Below, piece after piece: positions 34,318 through 42,048 of a stretch of 64,000 nucleotides of DNA; position 1 is the first letter of the stretch, and each line of letters opens with the position of its first letter. The translations under genes and the position numbers were made by a program. Below the pieces are notes generated by a model, which worked only from the letters and a program-made list of their open reading frames with translations, made no database searches and had not been told where the DNA came from. This stretch comes from CAVWDI01 sp046259385 (GTDB lineage Bacteria; Chloroflexota; Anaerolineae; Anaerolineales; UBA4823), in NCBI GenBank assembly GCA_046259385.1, contig JBJYWI010000006.1, forward strand, positions 1 through 64,000. The letters are read 5' to 3'.

Positions 34318-35358
34318 TTAATTCAATTTTTGGCGAAAGGATTCGGTCAACGCCGGCACAATATCAAAAATATCCCCGACCACGCCAAACCTTGCCAGCT
34401 TGAAAATAGGAGCGTCTGGATCTTTGTTGATCGCAACAATCATTTTACTGGTGCGCATCCCAGCCTGGTGCTGGATCGCACCAGAAATCCCGCAGGCGAT
34501 ATACAAATCTGGAGACACTACCTTTCCGGTTTGACCGACCTGATGCTCATAAGGAATATAGCCCGCGTCTACCGCAGCACGGCTGGCGCCCAGCGCGCCT
34601 CCGAGTACTTTTGCCAACTCTTCGAGCATCGCAAACCCCTGCTGAGCACGCCAGTTTTCAGCCTGCTTGTCATCCATTCCTTCCGGAGGCGTCATCGAAG
34701 GGTTATTGGACACCCCGCGCCCGCCAGAAACAATAATGTTGGCATCCACCAGACTGACGCCCGCTTCGCCCTCGCTGTAGCCAACGACCTTTGTACGGAT
34801 ATTTTCCTCTGAGAATTCGATTTCAACTTTTGTGGGCTCTCCATCCTTAGAATCGTCTAATTCAGGGGGGGCAAAAGCTCGGGCGCGCGCCGTGATAATC
34901 TGCGGGCGGGAATCACAGTAAGTCTTCGCCAACAACTTTCCGGCGTACACCGGTCTTGTCGCTATCACCTTCCCCTCCTGAATTTCTAAGTCAATCACAT
35001 CTGGCATAATCCCGCTTTCCAGGTCAATTGCTGCCATTGCTGCAAGCTCGCGGCCGCATGAGGTAGTTGGAAAAAGGATGATTTCCGGTTCAATTTCCCG
35101 GGCTGTTCTGGCGACCAGATCAGCATATGGTTCCGGGCGGTATTCATCCAGAACCGGGTCGTCGCAGTAATAAGCTTCATCTGCGCCATACTTAAATACA
35201 GTCCTGGATACCTCTTTTGATTTTTCGCCCGCAACTAAAGCAGCGATCCCTCCTGAAAAGCCTTCTTCAAGCTGTTTTGCCGCGCCAATCAGTTCCCACG
35301 AAGTCGGAATCGTCTGGCCTTTATTCTGATCAATGAAAACAAGTATTTTCCCGCTCAT
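34318..35358 (-). CDS. etfA: Electron transfer flavoprotein, alpha subunit
   Basis: This is the alpha subunit of the ETF heterodimer, which accepts electrons from acyl-CoA dehydrogenases. The C-terminal FAD domain shows VSGGRGV, LGASRAAVDAGYIPYEHQVGQTGKVVSPDLYIACGISGAIQHQAGM and INKDPDAPIFKLARFGVVGD, the strict EtfA signature. Its 346 residues are slightly longer than common EtfA. The start overlaps the etfB stop by one base (TAATG), and an acyl-CoA dehydrogenase gene lies upstream in the same operon. No ETF-quinone oxidoreductase gene is present in the window. Confidence 0.96.
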   Translation of the reverse strand: MSGKILVFIDQNKGQTIPTSWELIGAAKQLEEGFSGGIAALVAGEKSKEVSRTVFKYGADEAYYCDDPVLDEYRPEPYADLVARTAREIEPEIILFPTTSCGRELAAMAAIDLESGIMPDVIDLEIQEGKVIATRPVYAGKLLAKTYCDSRPQIITARARAFAPPELDDSKDGEPTKVEIEFSEENIRTKVVGYSEGEAGVSLVDANIIVSGGRGVSNNPSMTPPEGMDDKQAENWRAQQGFAMLEELAKVLGGALGASRAAVDAGYIPYEHQVGQTGKVVSPDLYIACGISGAIQHQAGMRTSKMIVAINKDPDAPIFKLARFGVVGDIFDIVPALTESFRQKLN

Positions 35359-36137
35359 TAAAGCACCTTCTCGTCCAGAATCTTGTCAACAAGCATATCC
35401 GCAATCTCCTGCGGATTTTCACCCGATATCATTTCATTTGTAATCTCCCTCGAGGGGGGATTCTCAACCTCTGGCCAGTGTACTACCGGGGCAGGCACCT
35501 CCATATCCAGGTCTTCCAGCGTCCAAACCGGGATTTCCGCCTTCGCAGCTTTCCTGATTCCCATAAACGATGGGTAGCGCGGCTCGGCGATGTCCTTGGA
35601 CACAGTGATCACAACGGGCAGCGCACCTTCCACGATCTGGCGGCCATTCTCAACAGAGCGTTCTACCACGATCTTTCCTATTCCAGGATTTGTCTCCCTG
35701 ACTGCCGATACAAGGGAAATCACAGGCCAACCCAGTACCCGGGCGGTCTGGGGAGCGGTGACTCCCATATCGCTGTCAATCGCCTGTTTCCCGAACACTG
35801 CCAGATCAACATTCCCTATCTTCTGGATCGCTCCTGCCAGTACTCGGGAGATCGCCTGGCTGTCGGCGTTCGCCAGTACTTGATCAGATATCAGGTAAGC
35901 CTGGTTGCAGCCCATCGCCAGGGCAGATTTTAAGGCCTCCGTTGCGGAAGGGCCTCCCACGCTGATTACAATAACCTGGCCTCCGTGCTGCTCCTGCTGC
36001 AGCAGTGCGGTCTCCACTGCGTACTCGTCCCAGGGGTTCATCACCAAAGGTGCCTCCCCCCAGTACGCTTTTCCACCTTCTGCGACCACCTTTGCAGCGC
36101 TGTCAGGCACCTGCTTAATGCATACGACGATGTTCAA
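35358..36137 (-). CDS. etfB: Electron transfer flavoprotein, beta subunit
   Basis: This is the beta subunit of ETF. The N-terminus MNIVVCIKQVPDSAAKV is diagnostic, followed by NPWDEYAVETALLQQE and GKQAIDSDMGVTAPQTARVLGWP, the conserved nucleotide-binding loop. The 259 residues match the family. It sits between the acyl-CoA dehydrogenase gene (42 bases upstream) and etfA, an arrangement common for acyl-CoA oxidation or synthesis modules. No bifurcating-type marker can be judged from these motifs alone. Confidence 0.96.
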   Translation of the reverse strand: MNIVVCIKQVPDSAAKVVAEGGKAYWGEAPLVMNPWDEYAVETALLQQEQHGGQVIVISVGGPSATEALKSALAMGCNQAYLISDQVLANADSQAISRVLAGAIQKIGNVDLAVFGKQAIDSDMGVTAPQTARVLGWPVISLVSAVRETNPGIGKIVVERSVENGRQIVEGALPVVITVSKDIAEPRYPSFMGIRKAAKAEIPVWTLEDLDMEVPAPVVHWPEVENPPSREITNEMISGENPQEIADMLVDKILDEKVL

Positions 36138-36179
36138 TTTAACCTCCTGCAGTTTTTATCCTGAAATTTATTTATCAAA

Positions 36180-37394
36180 CTATACAATTTCCTGCCAGTA
36201 TGAAGGATCATACCTGGGAAGCTCTTTTCTCAAAACGGCATCGTCCCGATATCCGAGGGCAAAGCCAGCCTGGATTAACTGGTGAATCTCATTCGACCCC
36301 TCATAAATAACTGCGCCTTTTGAATTGCGCAGGTAGCGTTCCACATCATATTCGTCGCTGTAACCGTATGCACCATGAACCTGGATCGCCTCCGAAGCTG
36401 CCTCAAACGACTTCTCCGTCGCAAACCATTTCGCAAGCGAAGTCTCGCGCGTATTGCGTAAGCCCTGATTCTTCATCCAGCCTGCTTGCAGATACAGCAA
36501 CCTGGCTGCTTCGTAGGATTGTACCATGCGGGCAATTTTCTGCTGGATCAGCTGTAACTTGCCAATTTTGCGCCCGAAGGCGCGCCTTTCATTTGCGTAT
36601 TTGATGCTTGCTTCAAGGCAGGCCCGGATGAGACCGGCTGCGCCGGCTGCAACCGTGTAGCGACCGTTGTCTAGGCAGGACATAGCGATTCTGAAACCCT
36701 CGCCCTCCTCCCCGATCCGGTTGTCCTCAGGAATGCGCACATCCTGGGCTGCTATCCATCCGGTGGAGCCCGCCCGGACACCTAATTTGTTTTTAATATC
36801 CCCTGTTGTAACACCAGGGCGGTCAAGCTCTATCAGGAATGCGGACAAACCATCGTGCGGATCATCAACTTCGCTGTCTGTCCTTGCGACCCACAGGCAG
36901 TAATCAGCCTTGGTTGCCAGCGAAATCCACATCTTCTCGCCGTTGATCACATAATTGTCCCTGTCCAGCCTGGCTGTACTGGCAATCCCGGCGACATCCG
37001 AACCTGCTCCTGGCTCCGTCAGCCCAAAACAACCAATTTTATCGCCGCGCGCCAGCGGGGTGAGAAAATGCTTTTTCTGCTCCTCCGTGCCCCACTGCAG
37101 CAGACCCATGCTGTTTAATCCCATGTGAACTGACATCACCACCCTCAGGGTCGAATCAACCGCTTCCAGTTCCTCACAGACAATTCCCAGGGAGATGTAA
37201 TCCATACCCTGACCGCCGTACCTGGCTGGGATGCAAACACCCAGAATTCCAAGCTCTCCCATACGCGGCAGAATGAATGGAGCCATCTCCTGGGCGCGGT
37301 CGTGTTCTTTAATCACCGGCGCGACCTCCTTCTTGGCGAAATCGCGCACCATTTTCTGCACCATTCGATGCTCTTCACTCAGACTAAAATCCAT
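36180..37394 (-). CDS. Acyl-CoA dehydrogenase
   Basis: This FAD enzyme introduces a double bond into acyl-CoA and passes electrons to the ETF encoded downstream. The N-terminal SEEHRMVQKMVRDFAKKEVAP, middle GCFGLTEPGAGSDVAG, INGEKMWISLATKADYCLWVART and C-terminal AYGYSDEYDVERYLRNSKGAVIYEGSNEIHQL are standard. The Glu in YEGSNEIH is the expected catalytic-base position of the common short-chain group. The ATG at 37394 is preferred, since AGGAG lies nine bases before it and the longer call would use TTG. Chain length preference is not visible. Confidence 0.93.
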   Translation of the reverse strand: MDFSLSEEHRMVQKMVRDFAKKEVAPVIKEHDRAQEMAPFILPRMGELGILGVCIPARYGGQGMDYISLGIVCEELEAVDSTLRVVMSVHMGLNSMGLLQWGTEEQKKHFLTPLARGDKIGCFGLTEPGAGSDVAGIASTARLDRDNYVINGEKMWISLATKADYCLWVARTDSEVDDPHDGLSAFLIELDRPGVTTGDIKNKLGVRAGSTGWIAAQDVRIPEDNRIGEEGEGFRIAMSCLDNGRYTVAAGAAGLIRACLEASIKYANERRAFGRKIGKLQLIQQKIARMVQSYEAARLLYLQAGWMKNQGLRNTRETSLAKWFATEKSFEAASEAIQVHGAYGYSDEYDVERYLRNSKGAVIYEGSNEIHQLIQAGFALGYRDDAVLRKELPRYDPSYWQEIV

Positions 37395-37550
37395 TTTCTT
37401 CAACTCCTATTGATTATTAAGAATAGTAATTATAGCCCCGGAGAAGATTCAAGGCAATAAATCCTGGTCGGCTGGTAAAATCTTATTCTGAGTATGTTCA
37501 TTCAAAAAGCTATATAATATATCGATTTTAAAAAGAAAGGCGAAATAAAA

Positions 37551-38759
37551 ATGGATAAACATCAAATGATCAACGAAATGGCTGTCGATAACGGTTCAAA
37601 GATTCTCCTGCTGTTAATGGATGGTCTGGGAGGCGTGCCGCTGGAACCGGGCGGATTGACAGAACTCGAGGCCGCCCACACACCCAATATGGATGCTCTC
37701 AGCGGTCGCGCTTCAATGGGGCTGAGCGAAGTCGTCGCTCCCGGGTTCAGTCCCGGCAGCGGTCCCGGACATCTAGCGCTTTTTGGTTATGAACCGCTCC
37801 ACTACATAATAGGCAGGGGCGTTCTCGAAGCGCTGGGAATCGGTTTTGAACTCAACCCGCAGGATGTGGCAATTCGCTGCAATTTCTGCACCCTGGACGC
37901 TGACGGTAATATCAGCGACCGCCGTGCCGGCAGGATTCCCACCGAAGAATGTATAAAGAGAGTGGAAATTCTGCGCAGAATAAAAATACCCGGGGTTGAG
38001 ATTTTCGTGGAACCGGTAAAAGAGTACCGCTTTGCCCTCATCCTACGTGGAGATGGTTTGGATCCCCGTATTCAGGAGACTGACCCGCAGATGACCGGGG
38101 TGCCGCCCCGCATGATTGAGGCGATTGATCCTGCGGCAGAAAAAACAGCCGGGATCCTGCGCCAGTGGTGGGATGAAGCTAACGCGCTGCTCGCCGAGCA
38201 CCCGCCGGCAAACAGCTGTACCATGCGGGGTTATGCCAAGGACCCCGGCTTGCCGCGCTTTCCAGAGGTTTACAGGATAAAATCAGCTGCAGTAGCGGTT
38301 TACCCGATGTATAAAGGCGTGTCCAGGCTGGTGGGCATGGACGTTATCGAGCACGATGCGGAAACGCCCGCCCAGGAATTTGAAGTAGTTAAAAAGTATT
38401 GGAACGATTACGATTTCTTCTTCGTACATGTTAAAAAGACTGACAGTTACGGTGAGGATGGGAATTTTGACGCCAAAGTCGGAGTAATTGAAGATGTGGA
38501 TAGGGCGCTTCCAATGCTGCTGGAACTGAATCCGGATGTTATCGTGATTACCGGGGACCATTCAACTCCATCCCTGATGAAACGCCACAGCTGGCACCGT
38601 GTACCGGTTCTGATCTGGGCTGAATGGGCGCGCTACGGAAAATCGCTGCCCTTTGGAGAGACCAACTGCGCGACCGGAAGCCTGGGATTAATCCGCCATG
38701 TTGACATCATGCCGCTCGCCCTGGCGCACGCAAAACGGCTCGGAAAATTTGGCGCATAA
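37551..38759 (+). CDS. apgM: Archaeal-type cofactor-independent phosphoglycerate mutase
   Basis: It interconverts 2- and 3-phosphoglycerate in glycolysis without 2,3-bisphosphoglycerate. The metal/phosphatase-fold markers are LLLMDGLGGVP at the N-terminus, PGFSPGSGPGHLALFGYEP around the Ser nucleophile, and VITGDHSTPSLMKRHSWHRVPVLI near the C-terminus. The 402-residue length and sequence style match the archaeal ApgM branch, which also occurs in Chloroflexota and other bacteria. A -10-like TATAAT lies at 37513-37518. A lipoprotein gene follows within 20 bases. Confidence 0.94.
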   Translation: MDKHQMINEMAVDNGSKILLLLMDGLGGVPLEPGGLTELEAAHTPNMDALSGRASMGLSEVVAPGFSPGSGPGHLALFGYEPLHYIIGRGVLEALGIGFELNPQDVAIRCNFCTLDADGNISDRRAGRIPTEECIKRVEILRRIKIPGVEIFVEPVKEYRFALILRGDGLDPRIQETDPQMTGVPPRMIEAIDPAAEKTAGILRQWWDEANALLAEHPPANSCTMRGYAKDPGLPRFPEVYRIKSAAVAVYPMYKGVSRLVGMDVIEHDAETPAQEFEVVKKYWNDYDFFFVHVKKTDSYGEDGNFDAKVGVIEDVDRALPMLLELNPDVIVITGDHSTPSLMKRHSWHRVPVLIWAEWARYGKSLPFGETNCATGSLGLIRHVDIMPLALAHAKRLGKFGA

Positions 38760-38778
38760 ACCAGGAGTGGATTCCGGA

Positions 38779-39435
38779 TTGACTTTCAGAAATTACTTCC
38801 ACCTGCTGGCTGTTGTCACCGCAGCAGCTGTTGCGACTATATCCTGCAAATTCCTTGTCCCGGAAGAGCCGCCTGTTCAGGCAGGGGCGATTCTGTTTCA
38901 GGATGATTTCAGCGACCCGCAAAGCGGGTGGAACCGGGTTTCAACCGATACCGGGGAGACGGATTATGACGACGGCGTATACCGGATTCTGGTTAACGAA
39001 TCCAACACCGATATCTGGTCCAAGCCCGGTCAGAGCTTTGAAGATGCTGTTATTGAAGTGGATGCTTTTAAGGTGGGCGGGGTTCGTGACAATCGGTTTG
39101 GGGTGATCTGCCGGGCAACCAGCGATGACACCTTCTACACCTTTATCATCAGCAGTGACGGTTACTACGGTATCGGCAAGGTCAAGGGGGAATTCTATGA
39201 GCTGATAGGGACGGATGCGCTTCTACCAAGCGAAGAAATCGAGCAGGGTTCAGCTATTAACAGAATCAGAGCCGAATGTATCGGAGACCGGCTTTCTCTA
39301 TTTGTTAACGGAGTGAAAATTGACGAGGTCAAAGACACCGAACTGGTCTCGGGTGATGTTGGATTGATCGCTGGTACTTATAATGAGCCCGGCACAGACA
39401 TCCGCTTCGACAATTTTATCGTTCGGCAGCCGTAA
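38779..39435 (+). CDS. Predicted lipoprotein with laminin-G/3-keto-disaccharide-hydrolase-like fold
   Basis: The TTG start at 38779 has AGGAG eleven bases upstream and gives a clean lipoprotein signal (FHLLAVVTAAAVATISC, Cys at about 23). The mature part, starting LFQDDFSDPQSGWNRVSTDTG and including NRFGVICRATSDDTFYTFIISSDGYYGIGKV and GDVGLIAGTYNEPGTDIRFDNFIV, has the strand pattern of concanavalin/laminin-G-like domains common in secreted sugar-related proteins. No active site is seen. It follows apgM closely, but the two roles look unrelated. A start at 38698 inside apgM is rejected. Confidence 0.8.
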   Translation: MTFRNYFHLLAVVTAAAVATISCKFLVPEEPPVQAGAILFQDDFSDPQSGWNRVSTDTGETDYDDGVYRILVNESNTDIWSKPGQSFEDAVIEVDAFKVGGVRDNRFGVICRATSDDTFYTFIISSDGYYGIGKVKGEFYELIGTDALLPSEEIEQGSAINRIRAECIGDRLSLFVNGVKIDEVKDTELVSGDVGLIAGTYNEPGTDIRFDNFIVRQP

Positions 39436-39513
39436 AAAAATGCGCTTCCATCTTGAAACCGTTTTAAATGTTGTTGGCGATCTAACTGATTTATTTCAAT
39501 CCGTAAAAATTAT

Positions 39514-40890
39514 ATGAAGATTTATCTGGATATGGTCGGGTGCAGGCTGAATCAGGCGGAAATTGAGGCATATGCGCGCCAGCTTGTTTCCCTGGGTCAT
39601 ACCCTGGTTGCGCTGCCAGAAGATGCTGATATGGCAATTTTAAATTCATGCAGCGTCACCTCCGCTGCAGCCTCCGATTCGCGTCAGAAAGCGCGCCAGC
39701 TCTGGCGCGAAGGAGTAGCTGAAATCATTCTGACCGGTTGCTGGGCGACTTTGAACCCGGTATCCGCCAGGGAGCTTCCCGGAGTTCACCGGATTATCCC
39801 TAACGACCGCAAAGACAATCTCGTAAGGGAATTGTTTTCCCTGCCAAATGAAGATTTTGATACCGAACCAACCGAACGCCAGCCTGTCCCGGGAGGGCGC
39901 CTGCGCACGCGCTCCTTCATAAAAGTACAGGATGGCTGCAACAATCGCTGCGCATTCTGCATTACTACAATAGCCCGCGGCAGGGGACGCAGCCGTCCTC
40001 TGCCGGAGGTTATCGCCGACATCCAGGCTGTCTGCAGTCCCCAGAGCACTCTCGCCGCAAAGGAGATTGTGCTGACCGGAGTTCACATGGGTTCATGGGG
40101 TAAAGATCTATCTCCGGCTTTAAACCTGGCAGCCCTCGTTCGGGCAGTCTTGAATGATACCGATGCCGAGAGGGTACGGCTGTCCTCAATCGAGCCCTGG
40201 CATCTGGACGAAAACTTCTTCAGGCTGTGGGATAATCCACGCTTGTGCCGCCAACTTCACCTCCCCCTTCAATCCGGCAGCGCGGCTGTCCTCAAACGGA
40301 TGGCACGAAACGTTACTCCCGGCGAATATGCGGATCTGCTGAACACAGCACGTGAAATGATCCCCAGTGTCGCGGTTACCACCGACATCATTGCTGGATT
40401 TCCGGGTGAGAGCGCGGCCGAATTCTCCGAAAGCCTGCGCTTTGTAGAAGAGATGAAGTTTGCGGATGGCCACGTCTTCACCTTCTCCCCTAGAAAGGGA
40501 ACCCCAGCCGCCCGCATGCCGGACCAGGTCCCAATGCAAACCCGCAAAGAAAGAAATGCACGCATCCGGGCAGTATTCGAAAAATCCAGCGCAAATTATC
40601 GCCAGGGATTCCTTGGCCAGACGCTTCAAGTTCTCTGGGAAAGCGCGCTGGAGCACGGCCCGAATGGATGGAAGTTAACCGGACTTACGGATAATTACCT
40701 GCGCGTGTTTGCCTATGCTCCCTGCGATTTGTGGAACCAGATCACACCGGTTCTGATAAGCGCGCCTGAAGGGCGCGGCTTGAGCGGGGAAATTAAACCC
40801 GGATGGAAAGCGGCTAGCGCGGGAGACCAATCTATTGTCAAGCAGGATCAGTTGAAGGTCCAATTAGGTTTGGGTTGGGGATATGAATAA
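39514..40890 (+). CDS. MiaB/MtaB-like tRNA methylthiotransferase
   Basis: This radical SAM enzyme adds a methylthio group to a tRNA base, probably t6A37 as in MtaB. The N-terminal UPF0004 domain has Cys residues for an auxiliary cluster (MVGCRLNQAE, ILNSCSVT and LTGCWAT). The SAM cluster motif is CNNRCAFC (CxxxCxxC). LPLQSGSAAVLKRMARN and TDIIAGFPGES are further hallmarks, and a TRAM-like C-terminus follows. The 458 residues are typical. It overlaps the next gene by eight bases, forming a three-gene run with the HIT and SpoU genes. Confidence 0.93.
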   Translation: MKIYLDMVGCRLNQAEIEAYARQLVSLGHTLVALPEDADMAILNSCSVTSAAASDSRQKARQLWREGVAEIILTGCWATLNPVSARELPGVHRIIPNDRKDNLVRELFSLPNEDFDTEPTERQPVPGGRLRTRSFIKVQDGCNNRCAFCITTIARGRGRSRPLPEVIADIQAVCSPQSTLAAKEIVLTGVHMGSWGKDLSPALNLAALVRAVLNDTDAERVRLSSIEPWHLDENFFRLWDNPRLCRQLHLPLQSGSAAVLKRMARNVTPGEYADLLNTAREMIPSVAVTTDIIAGFPGESAAEFSESLRFVEEMKFADGHVFTFSPRKGTPAARMPDQVPMQTRKERNARIRAVFEKSSANYRQGFLGQTLQVLWESALEHGPNGWKLTGLTDNYLRVFAYAPCDLWNQITPVLISAPEGRGLSGEIKPGWKAASAGDQSIVKQDQLKVQLGLGWGYE

Positions 40891-41227
40891 ATGCACTTTC
40901 TGCAGAATCATCGCCGGTGAACTTCCAGGGCGGATTGTCTACCAGGACAGGGAAACGACCGCATTCCGTGATATTAACCCTGTCGCCCCAACCCACATCC
41001 TGATCGTACCGAATAAACACATCGACTCGATAAACAAAATTTCCTCCCGGGATGAGAGGCTGGTCGGTCATCTCTTCACCGTCGCCGGTGAACTTGCCGC
41101 GCAAGAGGGGGTAGCAGAGACTGGATACCGTCTTATTATCAACACCGGCCGGGATGCAAACCAGACAATTTTCCACCTTCACCTGCATTTGATCGGCGGG
41201 CAGCCGGTGCGCTACCCGATGGGATGA
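40883..41227 (+). CDS. HIT family nucleotide hydrolase/transferase
   Basis: This histidine-triad protein has the motif HLHLHLIGG (HxHxHxx) near its C-terminus and CTFCRIIAGELPGRIVYQDRETTAF at the start, matching the HINT branch that hydrolyses AMP- or GMP-linked phosphoramidates. CTFC may bind zinc. The 114 residues are standard. It overlaps the methylthiotransferase by eight bases and the SpoU gene by four, so translation is coupled across all three. Confidence 0.95.
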   Translation: MNKCTFCRIIAGELPGRIVYQDRETTAFRDINPVAPTHILIVPNKHIDSINKISSRDERLVGHLFTVAGELAAQEGVAETGYRLIINTGRDANQTIFHLHLHLIGGQPVRYPMG

Positions 41228-42030
41228 GGTTTTCGCAACAAGAAATGATTACCTCTCCCCAGAACAAGAAGATAAAGTGGGTCCGGTCGCTGCAGTCGGA
41301 CAGCCGCGCCCGCCGTGAATCGCGCGCCTGCGTTGTAGAAGGTGTTCGCATGGCGGAAGAAGTGATCTCCTGCGGAATCCGCCCGCTGCTTGCGCTGCAC
41401 ACTTCCGAGCTCACTTCCCGGGCAGAATCAGCACTTGATACGCTGGCTGGCGCGGGCACTGAAATCGAGGCAGTCTCTCCAAGGATAATGCTGGCTGCCA
41501 GCGATACCCAGACCCCCCAGGGCTTGCTGCTTGTTTTGCCCATTCAGCCGCCCACGCTTGCTGAGGAATTGAGTTTTATCCTGATTCTGGATGGCGTCAG
41601 AGACCCGGGCAATCTCGGCACGATTCTGCGCACTGCTGCGGCGGCAGGTACTGAGGCTGTATTTATCACCCCCGGGTCAGCTGATCCATACGCGCCGAAA
41701 GTTCTCAGAGCCGGAATGGGCGCTCATTTCCGTCTTCATGTCGCCTGCCTGGATTGGGCTGAAATTATGAAAAAGACAGCCCGGCTCAAACCAGTGCTTG
41801 CCTCACCTCACGCAGGGAAACCGTATTACCGCTTAAATCTGGCGGTACCCCTGGCTTTAATCATCGGTGGAGAGGCTGATGGAGCCGGTAGCCAAGCCCG
41901 TAATTATGCCTATGAACGTGTACATATTCCGATGGCGGGAGAGATGGAATCGCTTAATGCTGCCGCTGCTGCTGCGGTCCTAATATTTGAGGTAATTCGC
42001 CAGAGGGGATCGAAAAGTCAAAAGAAATAA
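41224..42030 (+). CDS. SpoU/TrmH family rRNA or tRNA 2'-O-methyltransferase
   Basis: This SPOUT-fold methyltransferase probably methylates a ribose 2'-OH in rRNA or tRNA. An N-terminal substrate-binding domain (about 1-105) precedes the knotted catalytic domain. LILDGVRDPGNLGTILRTAAAAGTEAVF is motif 1, LALIIGGEADGAG is motif 2 and VHIPMAGEMESLNAAAAAAVLIFE is motif 3. The length and N-terminal domain resemble RlmB/TsnR-like proteins. The target nucleotide is not predictable. The gene ends 18 bases before the convergent uvrA stop. Confidence 0.93.
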   Translation: MRFSQQEMITSPQNKKIKWVRSLQSDSRARRESRACVVEGVRMAEEVISCGIRPLLALHTSELTSRAESALDTLAGAGTEIEAVSPRIMLAASDTQTPQGLLLVLPIQPPTLAEELSFILILDGVRDPGNLGTILRTAAAAGTEAVFITPGSADPYAPKVLRAGMGAHFRLHVACLDWAEIMKKTARLKPVLASPHAGKPYYRLNLAVPLALIIGGEADGAGSQARNYAYERVHIPMAGEMESLNAAAAAAVLIFEVIRQRGSKSQKK

Positions 42031-42048
42031 TCCATTCTTGATCAAGTC